Source of the DNA: Prochlorococcus sp. AG-418-M08
GTDB taxonomy: Bacteria > Cyanobacteriota > Cyanobacteriia > PCC-6307 > Cyanobiaceae
Direction: 5' to 3'
Assembly (NCBI GenBank): GCA_003213955.1
Contig: QCMG01000002.1
Span: 1 to 64,000, forward strand
DNA: 64,000 nt
A program made the position numbers and the translations under genes. Positions 1 through 8,059 of this stretch are shown in pieces. The notes beneath the pieces were generated by a model. The model saw only the letters and a list, made by a program, of their open reading frames with translations. It was not told the origin of the DNA and searched no databases. How positions within the stretch are numbered: the stretch's first letter is position 1; each line of letters starts with the position of its first letter.

Positions 1-136
1 AATATCCGCTCCCAAGATTTTAGACCAAAATCTCCAAAAATGTGTAAAAACTTTTTCTCTAAGTAAATATTTTTTTTAAGTTGATCAAAAATAAGCTTTT
101 ATATCTTAATATTTTATTTACTATTGAGGCATAAAG
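1..136. other. left-edge intergenic DNA with a short dyad
   Basis: No coding sequence is recognisable here. A perfect 7-bp inverted repeat (AGATTTT, 5-nt loop, AAAATCT) lies at 15-33. From remembered gene order in Prochlorococcus, psbA often lies beside the aspartoacylase gene, so this edge could hold the promoter and leader of a leftward psbA outside the window. That is inference; nothing in the window proves it. The segment 266-383, between the small reading frame and the aspartoacylase-like gene, shows nothing I can name. Confidence 0.3.
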
Positions 137-265
137 TTGGTAATAATTGAATGGCTCTTAAGTGGAAAAAGATTTAAAGAAGTTGTTTCTATAGAAAGAG
201 CTAAGCATAGAAGACTGGAGTTAGAGGGTTTTGGGGCAGTCGTATATTGGAGCACTAGAATTTAA
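137..265 (+). CDS. possible small protein of 42 residues
   Basis: A short reading frame starts with TTG at 137 and stops with TAA at 263-265, giving 42 residues (MVIIEWLLSGKRF, then a basic middle, ending in VVYWSTRI). A GAGG ribosome-binding-like motif at 126-129 sits 7 bases before the TTG. The local composition is richer in G than the surrounding AT-rich DNA, which is typical of translated sequence here. The N-terminus is hydrophobic and the middle is rich in Arg and Lys. I do not recognise the family and infer no function. It could be chance; conservation of the frame in related genomes would decide. Confidence 0.42.
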   Translation: MVIIEWLLSGKRFKEVVSIERAKHRRLELEGFGAVVYWSTRI

Positions 266-383
266 CGGACTAGAATACACTAGCTAAATTTATAAAGAAA
301 ATAATTGAAACTATTAAATAATCTTATTAAATAGATAAAACATTCTTATGTAAATATAAAACTAATTATCTTCATTTATGAAT

Positions 384-1280
384 TTATAAACTTAAAAATT
401 CTGTTACCCACTCCTCAGCAGAAAAAATTACTTCTTTTTTTGTGTAACTCATAGCAATATTCTTTTCCTGGTAAGCAACTTCTCCAATAAAAACAGGGCA
501 AATATTCGAATCGCCATTATAGAAAATAGTATTGCCATTTTTATCTAAGAATAGGGGTTCTCCTTTTTTTATATGCACCCAATCTTGATTTATTCTCTCG
601 GGATGAATTATTCCATTGATACATCCATTTTTTTCTCTGGGATAATCAACACTCCCTTGATGCACATGAACGATTAATTCTTTTGGAAGTTTTATTAGGT
701 TATTTTTTAATTTATTTATTTCATCTCTTAAGTCGTTGATAATTACCAAAAATCTATTCACAATATTTGGGTCATAAAAATTTTGAGCCACAGAACCTAC
801 TTCAATTACTAATCCGCATGGCCATGCCTCTACAAGAAAACCTTTTTGATTATTATCATTTTCATGCAAGTAGATAGGTAATCCAAATTTGTTTTGAAGT
901 AATGCTGCTAAGCAAAAATCTTTATTTCTTCTGCCATACATTACAATACTAGTTCCCATATTTGCCGTAGTTGTATGTAAATCAATGGCAATTGCGCAAG
1001 GTTCAGAACTCCTAATACCGAATTTTTCTACTAAAAGTTTTGCTCTATCAAACTCATAATTTGTTTTACCTAAATTTTTTTTGAAATCAAAACATCTATT
1101 TAAATCAGAATTTATATATCTAACGCCTTTTTTACAGGCAAGAGGATTGCCTATTATGAATTTATATTCAATATTATTTTTAGTAATATTGTTCTGCTTA
1201 CAAAATTGCTTCACAGCCCAAACAGGATTAATTTCATTCCCATGGGTTCCAGAAACAATGAGTATTTTGTTTAATGTCAT
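384..1280 (-). CDS. aspartoacylase / succinylglutamate desuccinylase family
   Basis: This is a zinc-dependent carboxypeptidase-fold amidohydrolase of 298 residues. The zinc ligands are visible as GTHGNE (His13, Glu16) and DLHTTT (His102), and substrate-binding arginines fall in GVRYINSDLNR (Arg54, Arg62). The length matches mammalian-type aspartoacylase, which hydrolyses N-acetylaspartate to acetate and aspartate; the bacterial substrate here is not known from sequence. It is divergent from the glutathione transferase gene with only 21 bp between starts. The protein is presumably cytoplasmic, with no signal peptide. The family assignment is firm; the physiological substrate is open. Confidence 0.85.
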   Translation of the reverse strand: MTLNKILIVSGTHGNEINPVWAVKQFCKQNNITKNNIEYKFIIGNPLACKKGVRYINSDLNRCFDFKKNLGKTNYEFDRAKLLVEKFGIRSSEPCAIAIDLHTTTANMGTSIVMYGRRNKDFCLAALLQNKFGLPIYLHENDNNQKGFLVEAWPCGLVIEVGSVAQNFYDPNIVNRFLVIINDLRDEINKLKNNLIKLPKELIVHVHQGSVDYPREKNGCINGIIHPERINQDWVHIKKGEPLFLDKNGNTIFYNGDSNICPVFIGEVAYQEKNIAMSYTKKEVIFSAEEWVTEFLSL

Positions 1281-1301
1281 TGTTGTTAAATTTAGAACAC
1301 T

Positions 1302-2249
1302 ATGAAAAATAAATACATAATTAATTTCTCCAAAAAATTTTGGTTTTGGTTTTGGGGAAGATTAATGGATGGCTTCGCACCATCTGATATACAGGGAAAT
1401 TATAAGCGTCCAAAAGGGATATTAATAGACAAAATTAATTCTTTTGAAAACTATAATGAACACTTTTTTTTGTTAGTGGGAAATTCTTGTCCTTGGTGTC
1501 ATAGAACTTTACTCGTCCATAAACTTAAAAATCTATCTAAGCGAGTCAAAGTTATTTTTTTAGAAGCAGATATTAATAGTGGACAATGGGTTTTTAATGA
1601 AAAGTTTAAAGGATGCAAAACTCTTAATCAACTTTATAAAAAAGGCTCTAAACATAATGTTTTCAGATCAACCTTACCGTTATTATTTAATTTTCAAAAT
1701 GATCAGATTAATATATTATCCAATGAAAGTTCCCAAATAGTAAATTTATTAGGTTCAATCAAAGGAGAATCTTCTAAAAATAAACTCAAAATAACTAATT
1801 GCAGCCAAGATTTATTAAAAGCTATTCAAACTGATATAAATGATGGGGTTTATAAATGCGGGTTTGCTAGAAATCAAAGATCTTATGAAAAAGCAAGTAA
1901 AATCCTTTTTAAAGCTTTAAGTAAAATAGATACAGAATTAGATAATAAAATTGGTAATTGGATTTGTGGAGAAGAATTGAGTTATGCAGATATTTATTTA
2001 TTTCCAACAATTATTCGTTGGGAATTAATTTATAAGAACCTTTTTAAATGTACTGAAAAAGAAATTTCGGATTTTAAAAATATTATTAAATGGAGATTAA
2101 AGTTTTTTACATTATCTAGTGTTTCTGAAACATGTTTTGATTCTGAATGGAAAAAGGACTATTACAAAGCATTATTTCCTTTAAACCCCAATCAAATTAT
2201 TCCAGTTTTACCTTCATTAGAAGAAATAATGCAACCGATGCCTAAGTAA
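1302..2249 (+). CDS. glutathione S-transferase, Xi class (glutathionyl-hydroquinone reductase-like)
   Basis: This 315-residue protein carries the thioredoxin-fold motif CPWCHRT at residues 63-69, the signature of Xi-class transferases (ECM4/YqjG type, usually CPWAHR). These enzymes use the first cysteine to reduce glutathionyl-hydroquinones. A helical C-terminal domain with GNWICGEELSYADIYLFPT follows, as in the GST-C fold. The second cysteine (Cys66) in the motif is unusual for Xi enzymes and makes the site look glutaredoxin-like. There is no signal peptide. In a phototroph a role in quinone or oxidative-stress handling is plausible, but it is inferred. Confidence 0.8.
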   Translation: MKNKYIINFSKKFWFWFWGRLMDGFAPSDIQGNYKRPKGILIDKINSFENYNEHFFLLVGNSCPWCHRTLLVHKLKNLSKRVKVIFLEADINSGQWVFNEKFKGCKTLNQLYKKGSKHNVFRSTLPLLFNFQNDQINILSNESSQIVNLLGSIKGESSKNKLKITNCSQDLLKAIQTDINDGVYKCGFARNQRSYEKASKILFKALSKIDTELDNKIGNWICGEELSYADIYLFPTIIRWELIYKNLFKCTEKEISDFKNIIKWRLKFFTLSSVSETCFDSEWKKDYYKALFPLNPNQIIPVLPSLEEIMQPMPK

Positions 2250-2379
2250 ATTGATCTTAAAATTATTATTTACTAATAAATTTCATGTTGTAATGAACAC
2301 GAATCTTATTAATAGATGATGCACAATCGATTCAAATTAACTATGTTATAAATGTCTACTTAAGTACGAAAAACTGCAA

Positions 2380-2598
2380 ATGAAATCCATTGACGAACAC
2401 ATTAAAAAAGATCAATCGGAAATCGCCTCTGCAAAAGAACAGGGTAATCTTCCAAAGGTCAGACACTTAACTGAAGAACTAAAGGATCTCGAAGAATATA
2501 AGGATCATCATCCTGAAGATAAACATGATCCAAATGCATTGGAGTTGTTCTGTGATGCCAATCCAGACGAACCTGAATGTTTAGTTTATGATGATTAA
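2380..2598 (+). CDS. cp12: Calvin cycle regulator CP12 (short form)
   Basis: CP12 is a small disordered protein that bridges glyceraldehyde-3-phosphate dehydrogenase and phosphoribulokinase in the dark and shuts down the Calvin cycle. This 72-residue copy has the diagnostic C-terminal block ELFCDANPDEPECLVYDD with the cysteine pair Cys58/Cys67 that forms the GAPDH-binding loop. No other cysteine is present, so the N-terminal redox pair used for phosphoribulokinase binding is missing, and the usual AWD_VEEL core is degenerate (RHLTEELKDLEEY). Short forms like this are known from marine picocyanobacteria. A hairpin terminator follows at 2619-2650. Confidence 0.93.
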   Translation: MKSIDEHIKKDQSEIASAKEQGNLPKVRHLTEELKDLEEYKDHHPEDKHDPNALELFCDANPDEPECLVYDD

Positions 2599-2618
2599 TT
2601 CTAATCCTTAGAAAATGC

Positions 2619-2650
2619 AAAAAAAAAGGGGCTAAATAAGCCCTTTTTTT
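2619..2650. terminator. bidirectional hairpin terminator between cp12 and a minus-strand gene
   Basis: A run of A residues is followed by GGGCT (2629-2633), a short AT loop, AGCCC (2639-2643) and a T7 tract. The flanking A and T tracts can extend the stem. Its place between two convergent genes suggests it ends transcripts from both strands. Confidence 0.8.
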
Positions 2651-2665
2651 ATATTTGATTTTTTA

Positions 2666-2848
2666 TTAATAATCCATATTAAAATCAGAAGGACTTCCAG
2701 TTAATGAACAAACCACAGATTCTTCATTCTTCATTTCTTTTACTTTAACTATCGGTCTTCCCATTTTTTTTAAAACTTCAATATCTTGGATAGTCTGGCA
2801 TCTGGCAATTATTTTTCCTTGTTTATCAAAGCAACTATAAAAATTCAT
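2666..2848 (-). CDS. conserved small protein of unknown function (60 residues)
   Basis: This is a 60-residue protein (MNFYSCFDKQGKIIARCQTI at the N-terminus) with no signal peptide or membrane segment. It has three cysteines (residues 6, 17 and 47). It is the last gene of the minus-strand series hemB, VOC protein, mutS2, obg, separated from obg by about 87 bp that includes a long A/T homopolymer near 2914-2926. The clear start, stop and adjoining terminator support a real gene. I recognise the general look of a small cyanobacterial protein but no function. Confidence 0.65.
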   Translation of the reverse strand: MNFYSCFDKQGKIIARCQTIQDIEVLKKMGRPIVKVKEMKNEESVVCSLTGSPSDFNMDY

Positions 2849-2935
2849 AAGTTTATAAATGGTGATATGTTATTTATGGCTAATTTTTTAAATTAAATCA
2901 AGTATTTTAATCAAAAAAAAAAAAATCTTCAAATA

Positions 2936-3919
2936 TTAAATCTGATTCCAAACCTCAGAAAGTAATGAAGATAAACCTTCTCTTAAAGATGAAGAAATAA
3001 CTAAAACTTTTTTCTTAGATAATTTTTCTAACTTTTTTGTTATTTTTTTCAAATAATTAGCATCCACAAGTTCCTTCTTAGTAAGAACAACTATTCTCTC
3101 TTTATTTAAAAGACCTTTTCCATATTGTTTTAATTCTTGTTCAATTATCTCATAATCATGAATGGGATTTTCTGCAATAGAATCAATCAAATGAATAAGT
3201 ATTTTAGTTCTTTGAATATGTCTTAAAAAATCATGACCCAAACCAATTCCTTCAGCTGCTCCAGATATTAAACCAGGGATATCCGCGAAAAGGCATCCAT
3301 TGCCATCTGCTTTTCTTACTACACCTAAATTAGGTATTAAAGTTGTAAAGGGATAGTTTGCAATTTTAGGACGTGCTGATGATAAAACAGAGATTAAAGT
3401 ACTTTTGCCTGCATTTGGGAGGCCTATGATCCCTACTTCCGCAAGAAGTTTTAATTCTAATTGCACATGCCATATCTCTCCTTCTTGACCCTCAGTAAAA
3501 GATTCAGGCGCTCTATTTTGATTACTTAAATAGTAGGCATTACCATGTCCACCTCTACCACCATATGCGATAGTTAAACTTTGCTTATCTTCAGTTAAAT
3601 CTCCCAAAATAATGCCAGAATTTACTTCTCTAACCTCAGTGCCGCAAGGGACTTTTAGGATAGTATTTTCCCCTGAAGCTCCTGTTCTTTTATTTGGTCC
3701 ACCTTTTAATCCATCTTTTGCAAATATTTCTCTATTAAATTTAAAATCCAAAAGTGTTTGAAGATTATTATCCGCAATAAGGATTATTGAGCCACCTTTC
3801 CCTCCATTTCCTCCAGAAGGGCCGCCAGCAGGCACAAATTTTTCTCTTCTAAATGAAACTATTCCATTACCTCCCTTTCCAGCTTTGAGAATAATATTTG
3901 CTTGATCAATAAATTGCAC
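2936..3919 (-). CDS. obg: GTPase Obg/CgtA, ribosome assembly
   Basis: Obg binds the 50S ribosomal precursor and acts in late assembly and stress signalling. The 327-residue protein begins with the glycine-rich Obg fold ([18 protein letters not shown]; repeated GG turns through residue 160), followed by a GTPase domain with G1 GLPNAGKS at about 165-172, the switch NYPFTT, G3 DIPGL and a G4-like LTKKEL. It ends shortly after the G domain, so the C-terminal extension of some family members is absent, as in many cyanobacteria. It lies 40 bp downstream of mutS2 on the same strand and is probably cotranscribed. Confidence 0.95.
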   Translation of the reverse strand: MQFIDQANIILKAGKGGNGIVSFRREKFVPAGGPSGGNGGKGGSIILIADNNLQTLLDFKFNREIFAKDGLKGGPNKRTGASGENTILKVPCGTEVREVNSGIILGDLTEDKQSLTIAYGGRGGHGNAYYLSNQNRAPESFTEGQEGEIWHVQLELKLLAEVGIIGLPNAGKSTLISVLSSARPKIANYPFTTLIPNLGVVRKADGNGCLFADIPGLISGAAEGIGLGHDFLRHIQRTKILIHLIDSIAENPIHDYEIIEQELKQYGKGLLNKERIVVLTKKELVDANYLKKITKKLEKLSKKKVLVISSSLREGLSSLLSEVWNQI

Positions 3920-3959
3920 TTAAAAATTTATTAAAAATTTTTCTAGTTATCCTTAGATT

Positions 3960-6371
3960 TTATTTTATCCACGCAATACTGCAACCAGCTCCACCTTCAT
4001 TATTTGAAGCATCTTCAATTTTATCAACATAATTCAACCCTGACAGCCAAAGACGCAATCCTTTCTTTAATTTTCCAGTTCCAATACCATGAATTATCCA
4101 AAGTGGGCCGTGAAACTTTCTCATCTTTTCTTCAATTATCATTTCTGCTTCATGAACTCGCATTCCCCTAACATCTATGGTGTTTTTAGTTGTTCTAATT
4201 TTAGAAAAAGAAAAATCTTCTCTTACAGAATTAACTTGAATTTTAGGATTATTTAAATTAGGTTTCTCCCCATGAATACCTTCAAAATCATCTATGGATA
4301 ATGTACTTCTAAATAACCCACATTTAACTTCAAAAGATCCTGTTTTTTCGTCTAAATCTATTATTTGACCGGTACTATTTAAACTTTTAATTTTTATAAA
4401 ATCTCCAATTTTTGGTCTCCAAGATGTGTTTTTTTTAATATTTGTTTGAGTTAGATGTTCCTTCTCAATTTCTTTAAGTCTAATTCCAATTAATCTAGAA
4501 TCCTCTCCAGTTGCATTTTTGCCTTTTAACTTCCTAATTAAATTTATAACTTCTTTTTTAGCTGCTGTAATATTTTTTGATAATTTTTGCCTTTCACTTT
4601 CCTGTATTTTTTGAGCATTAATTTTTTGGAATTCATAATTCTTTTTTAATTCATCATGCAATATTTCTGTTCTGGCAATAAGTTCGGCTGCCTTTTCTGC
4701 CGAATTTTGTTGCTTTATTCTTTCTTCTTCTAATCCTTTAATAATATTATTTATATTTTCAACTTCTTTCGGTTTCAAATAATTAGAAGCTTCATTAAGT
4801 ATTTTTTCATCAATCCCAATTCTTTTTGAAATTGATAACGCATTACTTCTTCCAGGAATTCCCCAATTGAGAGTATACTTTGGCTTGAAAAATTCTTCGT
4901 CAAAAGCTACTGAAACATTTTCAAATCTATTATCAGTATATTTTAAAGCCTTTATATCCCCATAATGAGTTGTAGCAAGAGTAATATCAGATATGGTTGC
5001 AAATTCTCTGAGTAACGCGATTGCTAGAGCTGTGCCTTCAGATGGATCAGTGCCTGAACCGATTTCATCTAGTAAAACAACTGACAATCCTTCTTTATTA
5101 TTGAGAGATTCCAAAATTTTTTTAATTCTAGAAATATGCCCACTAAAAGTAGATAAATTTCCTTCTAAGGATTGATCATCTCCTATATCAACAAATATAT
5201 TTGGGCAAAAAGGGATGGTTGGATTTTTTATGGAAGGAATAAATAATCCTGATCTAGCCATTAATAATGCTATTCCTAAACCTTTTAAAGCGGCAGTTTT
5301 TCCTCCAGTATTTGGACCAGTAATAGCTACTACTTTGGTGGTTCTATTTATATGAAAGTCTATAGAAATAGGTTTAAGTGCTCCTTTTTTTTTATATTCC
5401 CAGATCAAAAAAGGATGTGAAAAACCTATTAAATTAACCATAGGATTATTATCAAGAATTGGAGCATTACCTCCAATCCAATTTGAATATCTTGAACGAG
5501 TTAAGCTTTGCTCAGTCCTCAATAGAATATCTGCCATATCTATGAGACTTTTTTTATTATCACTAATTATTTGCGACCATTCTTTTAATAATTTAAATTC
5601 TTCTCCTGCAACCTTAGCCTCTATAGAAGCAATATTATTGCCCTTTAATACTATAGATTCTGGTTCCAAATATATTGTATTCCCAGATGAAGAAGAATCA
5701 TGAATTATACCTTTGAATTTCTCTGCAAATTGTACTTTAATAGCTAAAACTGGTCTGCCATATCTATCACCAATAGTGGTATCTTGAATATAATTCAAAT
5801 TGTTGTTAATAAATTTATCTACTAGTATCCTTCTTTCCGACTTCTTAGATAATAATTCTTGCCTAAGCTTTGCTAATTTCTCACTTGCCCTATCAGAAAT
5901 CCTACCATTTGATTCAATTCCAATTTTTAGGACTTTCTCAATTTCATGATGATCAATTAAACGATTTATAAAAGATGAGATAAAAGGCCTTTTCTCAAAA
6001 TCCAAAAGTAATTTTTTTAAATCTCTAGAAGCAGATATTGTTTCAGCTATTTCTAATAAATTGGAGGAAGTGATAACGCCTCCTTTTGAACAAATCTCTA
6101 TATTTTTACTAATATCGAATACCCCCGAAAAACTTATCGATTTATCTAAGTTCTTTTCTAAATCATTTATTTCAATAGTTTCTTGCAATAATCTCTTAGA
6201 AATCTCATATTCTGTGGGAATTTCAAACTCTAATATTGCATTTTTGCCCATATTTGTAGATGAAAATGAAGAAAGGTGAGTCTTCAAAGTCTCCCATTCT
6301 AAAAGACTTATAGATTCTTCTGAAAGTGATCTATGTTTAAATGAATTTTTATAATGACTTCTCTCTTTCAT
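3960..6371 (-). CDS. mutS2: MutS2 family ATPase/nuclease with Smr domain
   Basis: MutS2 proteins act in recombination control or ribosome rescue rather than mismatch repair. This 803-residue protein lacks the MutS mismatch-binding N-terminus. It has a lever/clamp region, a Walker A site GPNTGGKT at about 351, the ABC-like segment LSTFSGHISRI, Walker B VVLLDEIGSGTDPSEG, a long charged coiled coil at about 520-630, and a C-terminal Smr domain with IDVRGMRVHEAE and WIIHGIGTGKLKKGL. The Smr HGxGxG motif is intact. It begins 13 bp after the stop of the upstream glyoxalase-fold gene. Confidence 0.94.
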   Translation of the reverse strand: MKERSHYKNSFKHRSLSEESISLLEWETLKTHLSSFSSTNMGKNAILEFEIPTEYEISKRLLQETIEINDLEKNLDKSISFSGVFDISKNIEICSKGGVITSSNLLEIAETISASRDLKKLLLDFEKRPFISSFINRLIDHHEIEKVLKIGIESNGRISDRASEKLAKLRQELLSKKSERRILVDKFINNNLNYIQDTTIGDRYGRPVLAIKVQFAEKFKGIIHDSSSSGNTIYLEPESIVLKGNNIASIEAKVAGEEFKLLKEWSQIISDNKKSLIDMADILLRTEQSLTRSRYSNWIGGNAPILDNNPMVNLIGFSHPFLIWEYKKKGALKPISIDFHINRTTKVVAITGPNTGGKTAALKGLGIALLMARSGLFIPSIKNPTIPFCPNIFVDIGDDQSLEGNLSTFSGHISRIKKILESLNNKEGLSVVLLDEIGSGTDPSEGTALAIALLREFATISDITLATTHYGDIKALKYTDNRFENVSVAFDEEFFKPKYTLNWGIPGRSNALSISKRIGIDEKILNEASNYLKPKEVENINNIIKGLEEERIKQQNSAEKAAELIARTEILHDELKKNYEFQKINAQKIQESERQKLSKNITAAKKEVINLIRKLKGKNATGEDSRLIGIRLKEIEKEHLTQTNIKKNTSWRPKIGDFIKIKSLNSTGQIIDLDEKTGSFEVKCGLFRSTLSIDDFEGIHGEKPNLNNPKIQVNSVREDFSFSKIRTTKNTIDVRGMRVHEAEMIIEEKMRKFHGPLWIIHGIGTGKLKKGLRLWLSGLNYVDKIEDASNNEGGAGCSIAWIK

Positions 6372-6384
6372 TTAAAGAAAATAA

Positions 6385-6777
6385 TCAAATATTTGATCTA
6401 ATCCCACCCTTAGGAACATAAAGCATTTCAAGCCAGTTACCTTCAGTATCTTGCAAATAAAAAGAGGCTGTTCCATCACGATGTTCATGAATAGGTGCAA
6501 CTTTCACTCCAGAATTTTTTAAATCAGAATAAATATTTTCTACTTCCTTTTTTTCTTCAAAATGAAATGCAAAATGTGGTCCTGCTGCTTTATAACTTGG
6601 GCCTAATAAGGCAAGTCCATCTTTTGCTTGACCAACCTCCAGATAGCACCAATCTTTATCATCCCAAATTAACTGCATACCTAAATCCATGTAAAAGGAC
6701 TTAGCTCTTTCGAGATTTTCTACTCTAAGTGCAATATGTCCAATTTTTTGAACAGCTTTTGAACTTTGTAAAAGCAA
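6385..6777 (-). CDS. glyoxalase/bleomycin-resistance (VOC) family protein
   Basis: This 130-residue protein has a single vicinal-oxygen-chelate fold: KIGHIALRVENLERAKSFYMDLG at the N-terminus and a C-terminal DTEGNWLEMLYVP. Candidate metal ligands are His14 and the glutamate of LEMLY. The family includes glyoxalase I, dioxygenases and binding proteins, so the reaction cannot be fixed from sequence. It sits between hemB and mutS2 on the same strand, with 55 bp and 13 bp gaps. No signal peptide is visible. Confidence 0.75.
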   Translation of the reverse strand: MLLQSSKAVQKIGHIALRVENLERAKSFYMDLGMQLIWDDKDWCYLEVGQAKDGLALLGPSYKAAGPHFAFHFEEKKEVENIYSDLKNSGVKVAPIHEHRDGTASFYLQDTEGNWLEMLYVPKGGIRSNI

Positions 6778-6832
6778 AACAACGAATAATATTTATTTAA
6801 GAATAAACAAAATTTTCAACTTTAATGAGTTT

Positions 6833-7834
6833 TTACTTCTCATTCAACCATTTTGATGCATCACAGGCATGATAAGTGAGTATTAATTTAGCCCCAGCTC
6901 TTTTAAAACTAAGCAATGTTTCTAAAACAATGTCCCTTTCATTAATCCAATTTTTTATAGCAGCAGCCTTTACCATTGCATATTCTCCACTAACGTTATA
7001 GGCAGCTATGGGTTTATTTGAAAAATTACTTAATCGATAAACTATATCTAAATAAGAAACGCCAGGTTTAACCATTAAAATATCAGCCCCTTCGTATTGA
7101 TCTAATGCGGATTCTATTAAAGCCTCTTTTGAATTAGCAGGGTCCATTTGATATGTTGATTTGTTATCGGGAATTATTTTCCTGCTATTCTTCTTCGGAG
7201 AAGAATCTAAAGCTGTTCTGAAAGGTCCGTAATATGCAGATGCAAATTTAGCAGTGTAACTAATTATTCCTACATCACTAAATCCCTCAATATCTAAAGC
7301 ATTCCTAATAGCTCCAACTCTCCCATCCATCATGTCACTCGGACCAATAAAATCTGCTCCTGCTCTTGCTTGGCATATTGCCTGTTTTTTTAAAATTTCA
7401 ATCGTTTCATCATTCAATATTTTTCCATTCTCATCAACTAAGCCATCGTGCCCATCACAAGAATAAGGATCTAATGCAACATCTGTCATTATTGCCATCT
7501 CAGGTATCTCTTTTTTTAACATTCGAATAGCTTTAGGTATTAAACCAGCTTCATTGAAACATTCGCATCCATCCTCTGTTTTTAGGCTATCGTCAATTTT
7601 TGGAAAAAGTACAATACATCTAATACCTAATTCCCAGGCTCTAGAAACTTCCTTTATCAATCCATTCATGTCCCATCTATAAGTACCTGGCATTGCAGCT
7701 ATTTCTTCTTGAAAATCCTTTTCATGAACAAATAATGGATAAATAAAATCTTCAGGATGCAGATGGGTTTCTCTTACCATCTCTCTTATTGCTTCTGTTC
7801 TTCTTAATCTTCTTGGGCGAATGATCAAATTCAT
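6833..7834 (-). CDS. hemB: delta-aminolevulinic acid dehydratase (porphobilinogen synthase)
   Basis: HemB condenses two 5-aminolevulinate molecules to porphobilinogen, an early shared step to heme and chlorophyll. In this 333-residue enzyme both active-site lysines are visible: SYTAKFASAYYGPF and the Schiff-base lysine in ILMVKPGVSYLDI. The metal-binding segment reads DVALDPYSCDGHDG, rich in Asp rather than the CxCxC of zinc enzymes, so it should be the magnesium-dependent type usual in phototrophs. It is the first gene of the minus-strand series reaching to 2.7 kb, and is divergent from the transporter operon at 8.06 kb. Confidence 0.96.
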   Translation of the reverse strand: MNLIIRPRRLRRTEAIREMVRETHLHPEDFIYPLFVHEKDFQEEIAAMPGTYRWDMNGLIKEVSRAWELGIRCIVLFPKIDDSLKTEDGCECFNEAGLIPKAIRMLKKEIPEMAIMTDVALDPYSCDGHDGLVDENGKILNDETIEILKKQAICQARAGADFIGPSDMMDGRVGAIRNALDIEGFSDVGIISYTAKFASAYYGPFRTALDSSPKKNSRKIIPDNKSTYQMDPANSKEALIESALDQYEGADILMVKPGVSYLDIVYRLSNFSNKPIAAYNVSGEYAMVKAAAIKNWINERDIVLETLLSFKRAGAKLILTYHACDASKWLNEK

Positions 7835-7993
7835 TTGAAATTTTGAAGTTATAAAAATAATTATTCAACTAATACCATAGTCTTTTAACTTCCGTAAAAA
7901 ATACTCTGAGACCTTTTTTGTTCAGGAAAATTAACCTAATATTCTCAAAATACTTTAAAAAATTTTTCATATATCTTGCACAAACTTAATTTT

Positions 7994-8024
7994 TTAACAA
8001 ATTTTGGACATAAAGAGATAATAT
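7994..8024 (+). promoter_or_regulatory. candidate promoter of the transporter operon
   Basis: TTAACA at 7994-7999 and TAATAT at 8019-8024 are spaced 19 bp apart, upstream of the SulP gene. The spacing is slightly long and the DNA is AT-rich, so chance matches are likely. A clear AGGAG ribosome-binding site at 8048-8052 lies 7 bases before the TTG start at 8060. Confidence 0.3.
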
Positions 8025-8059
8025 CTTTTAGTTAATGTATTTATTTTAGGAGATTATCT

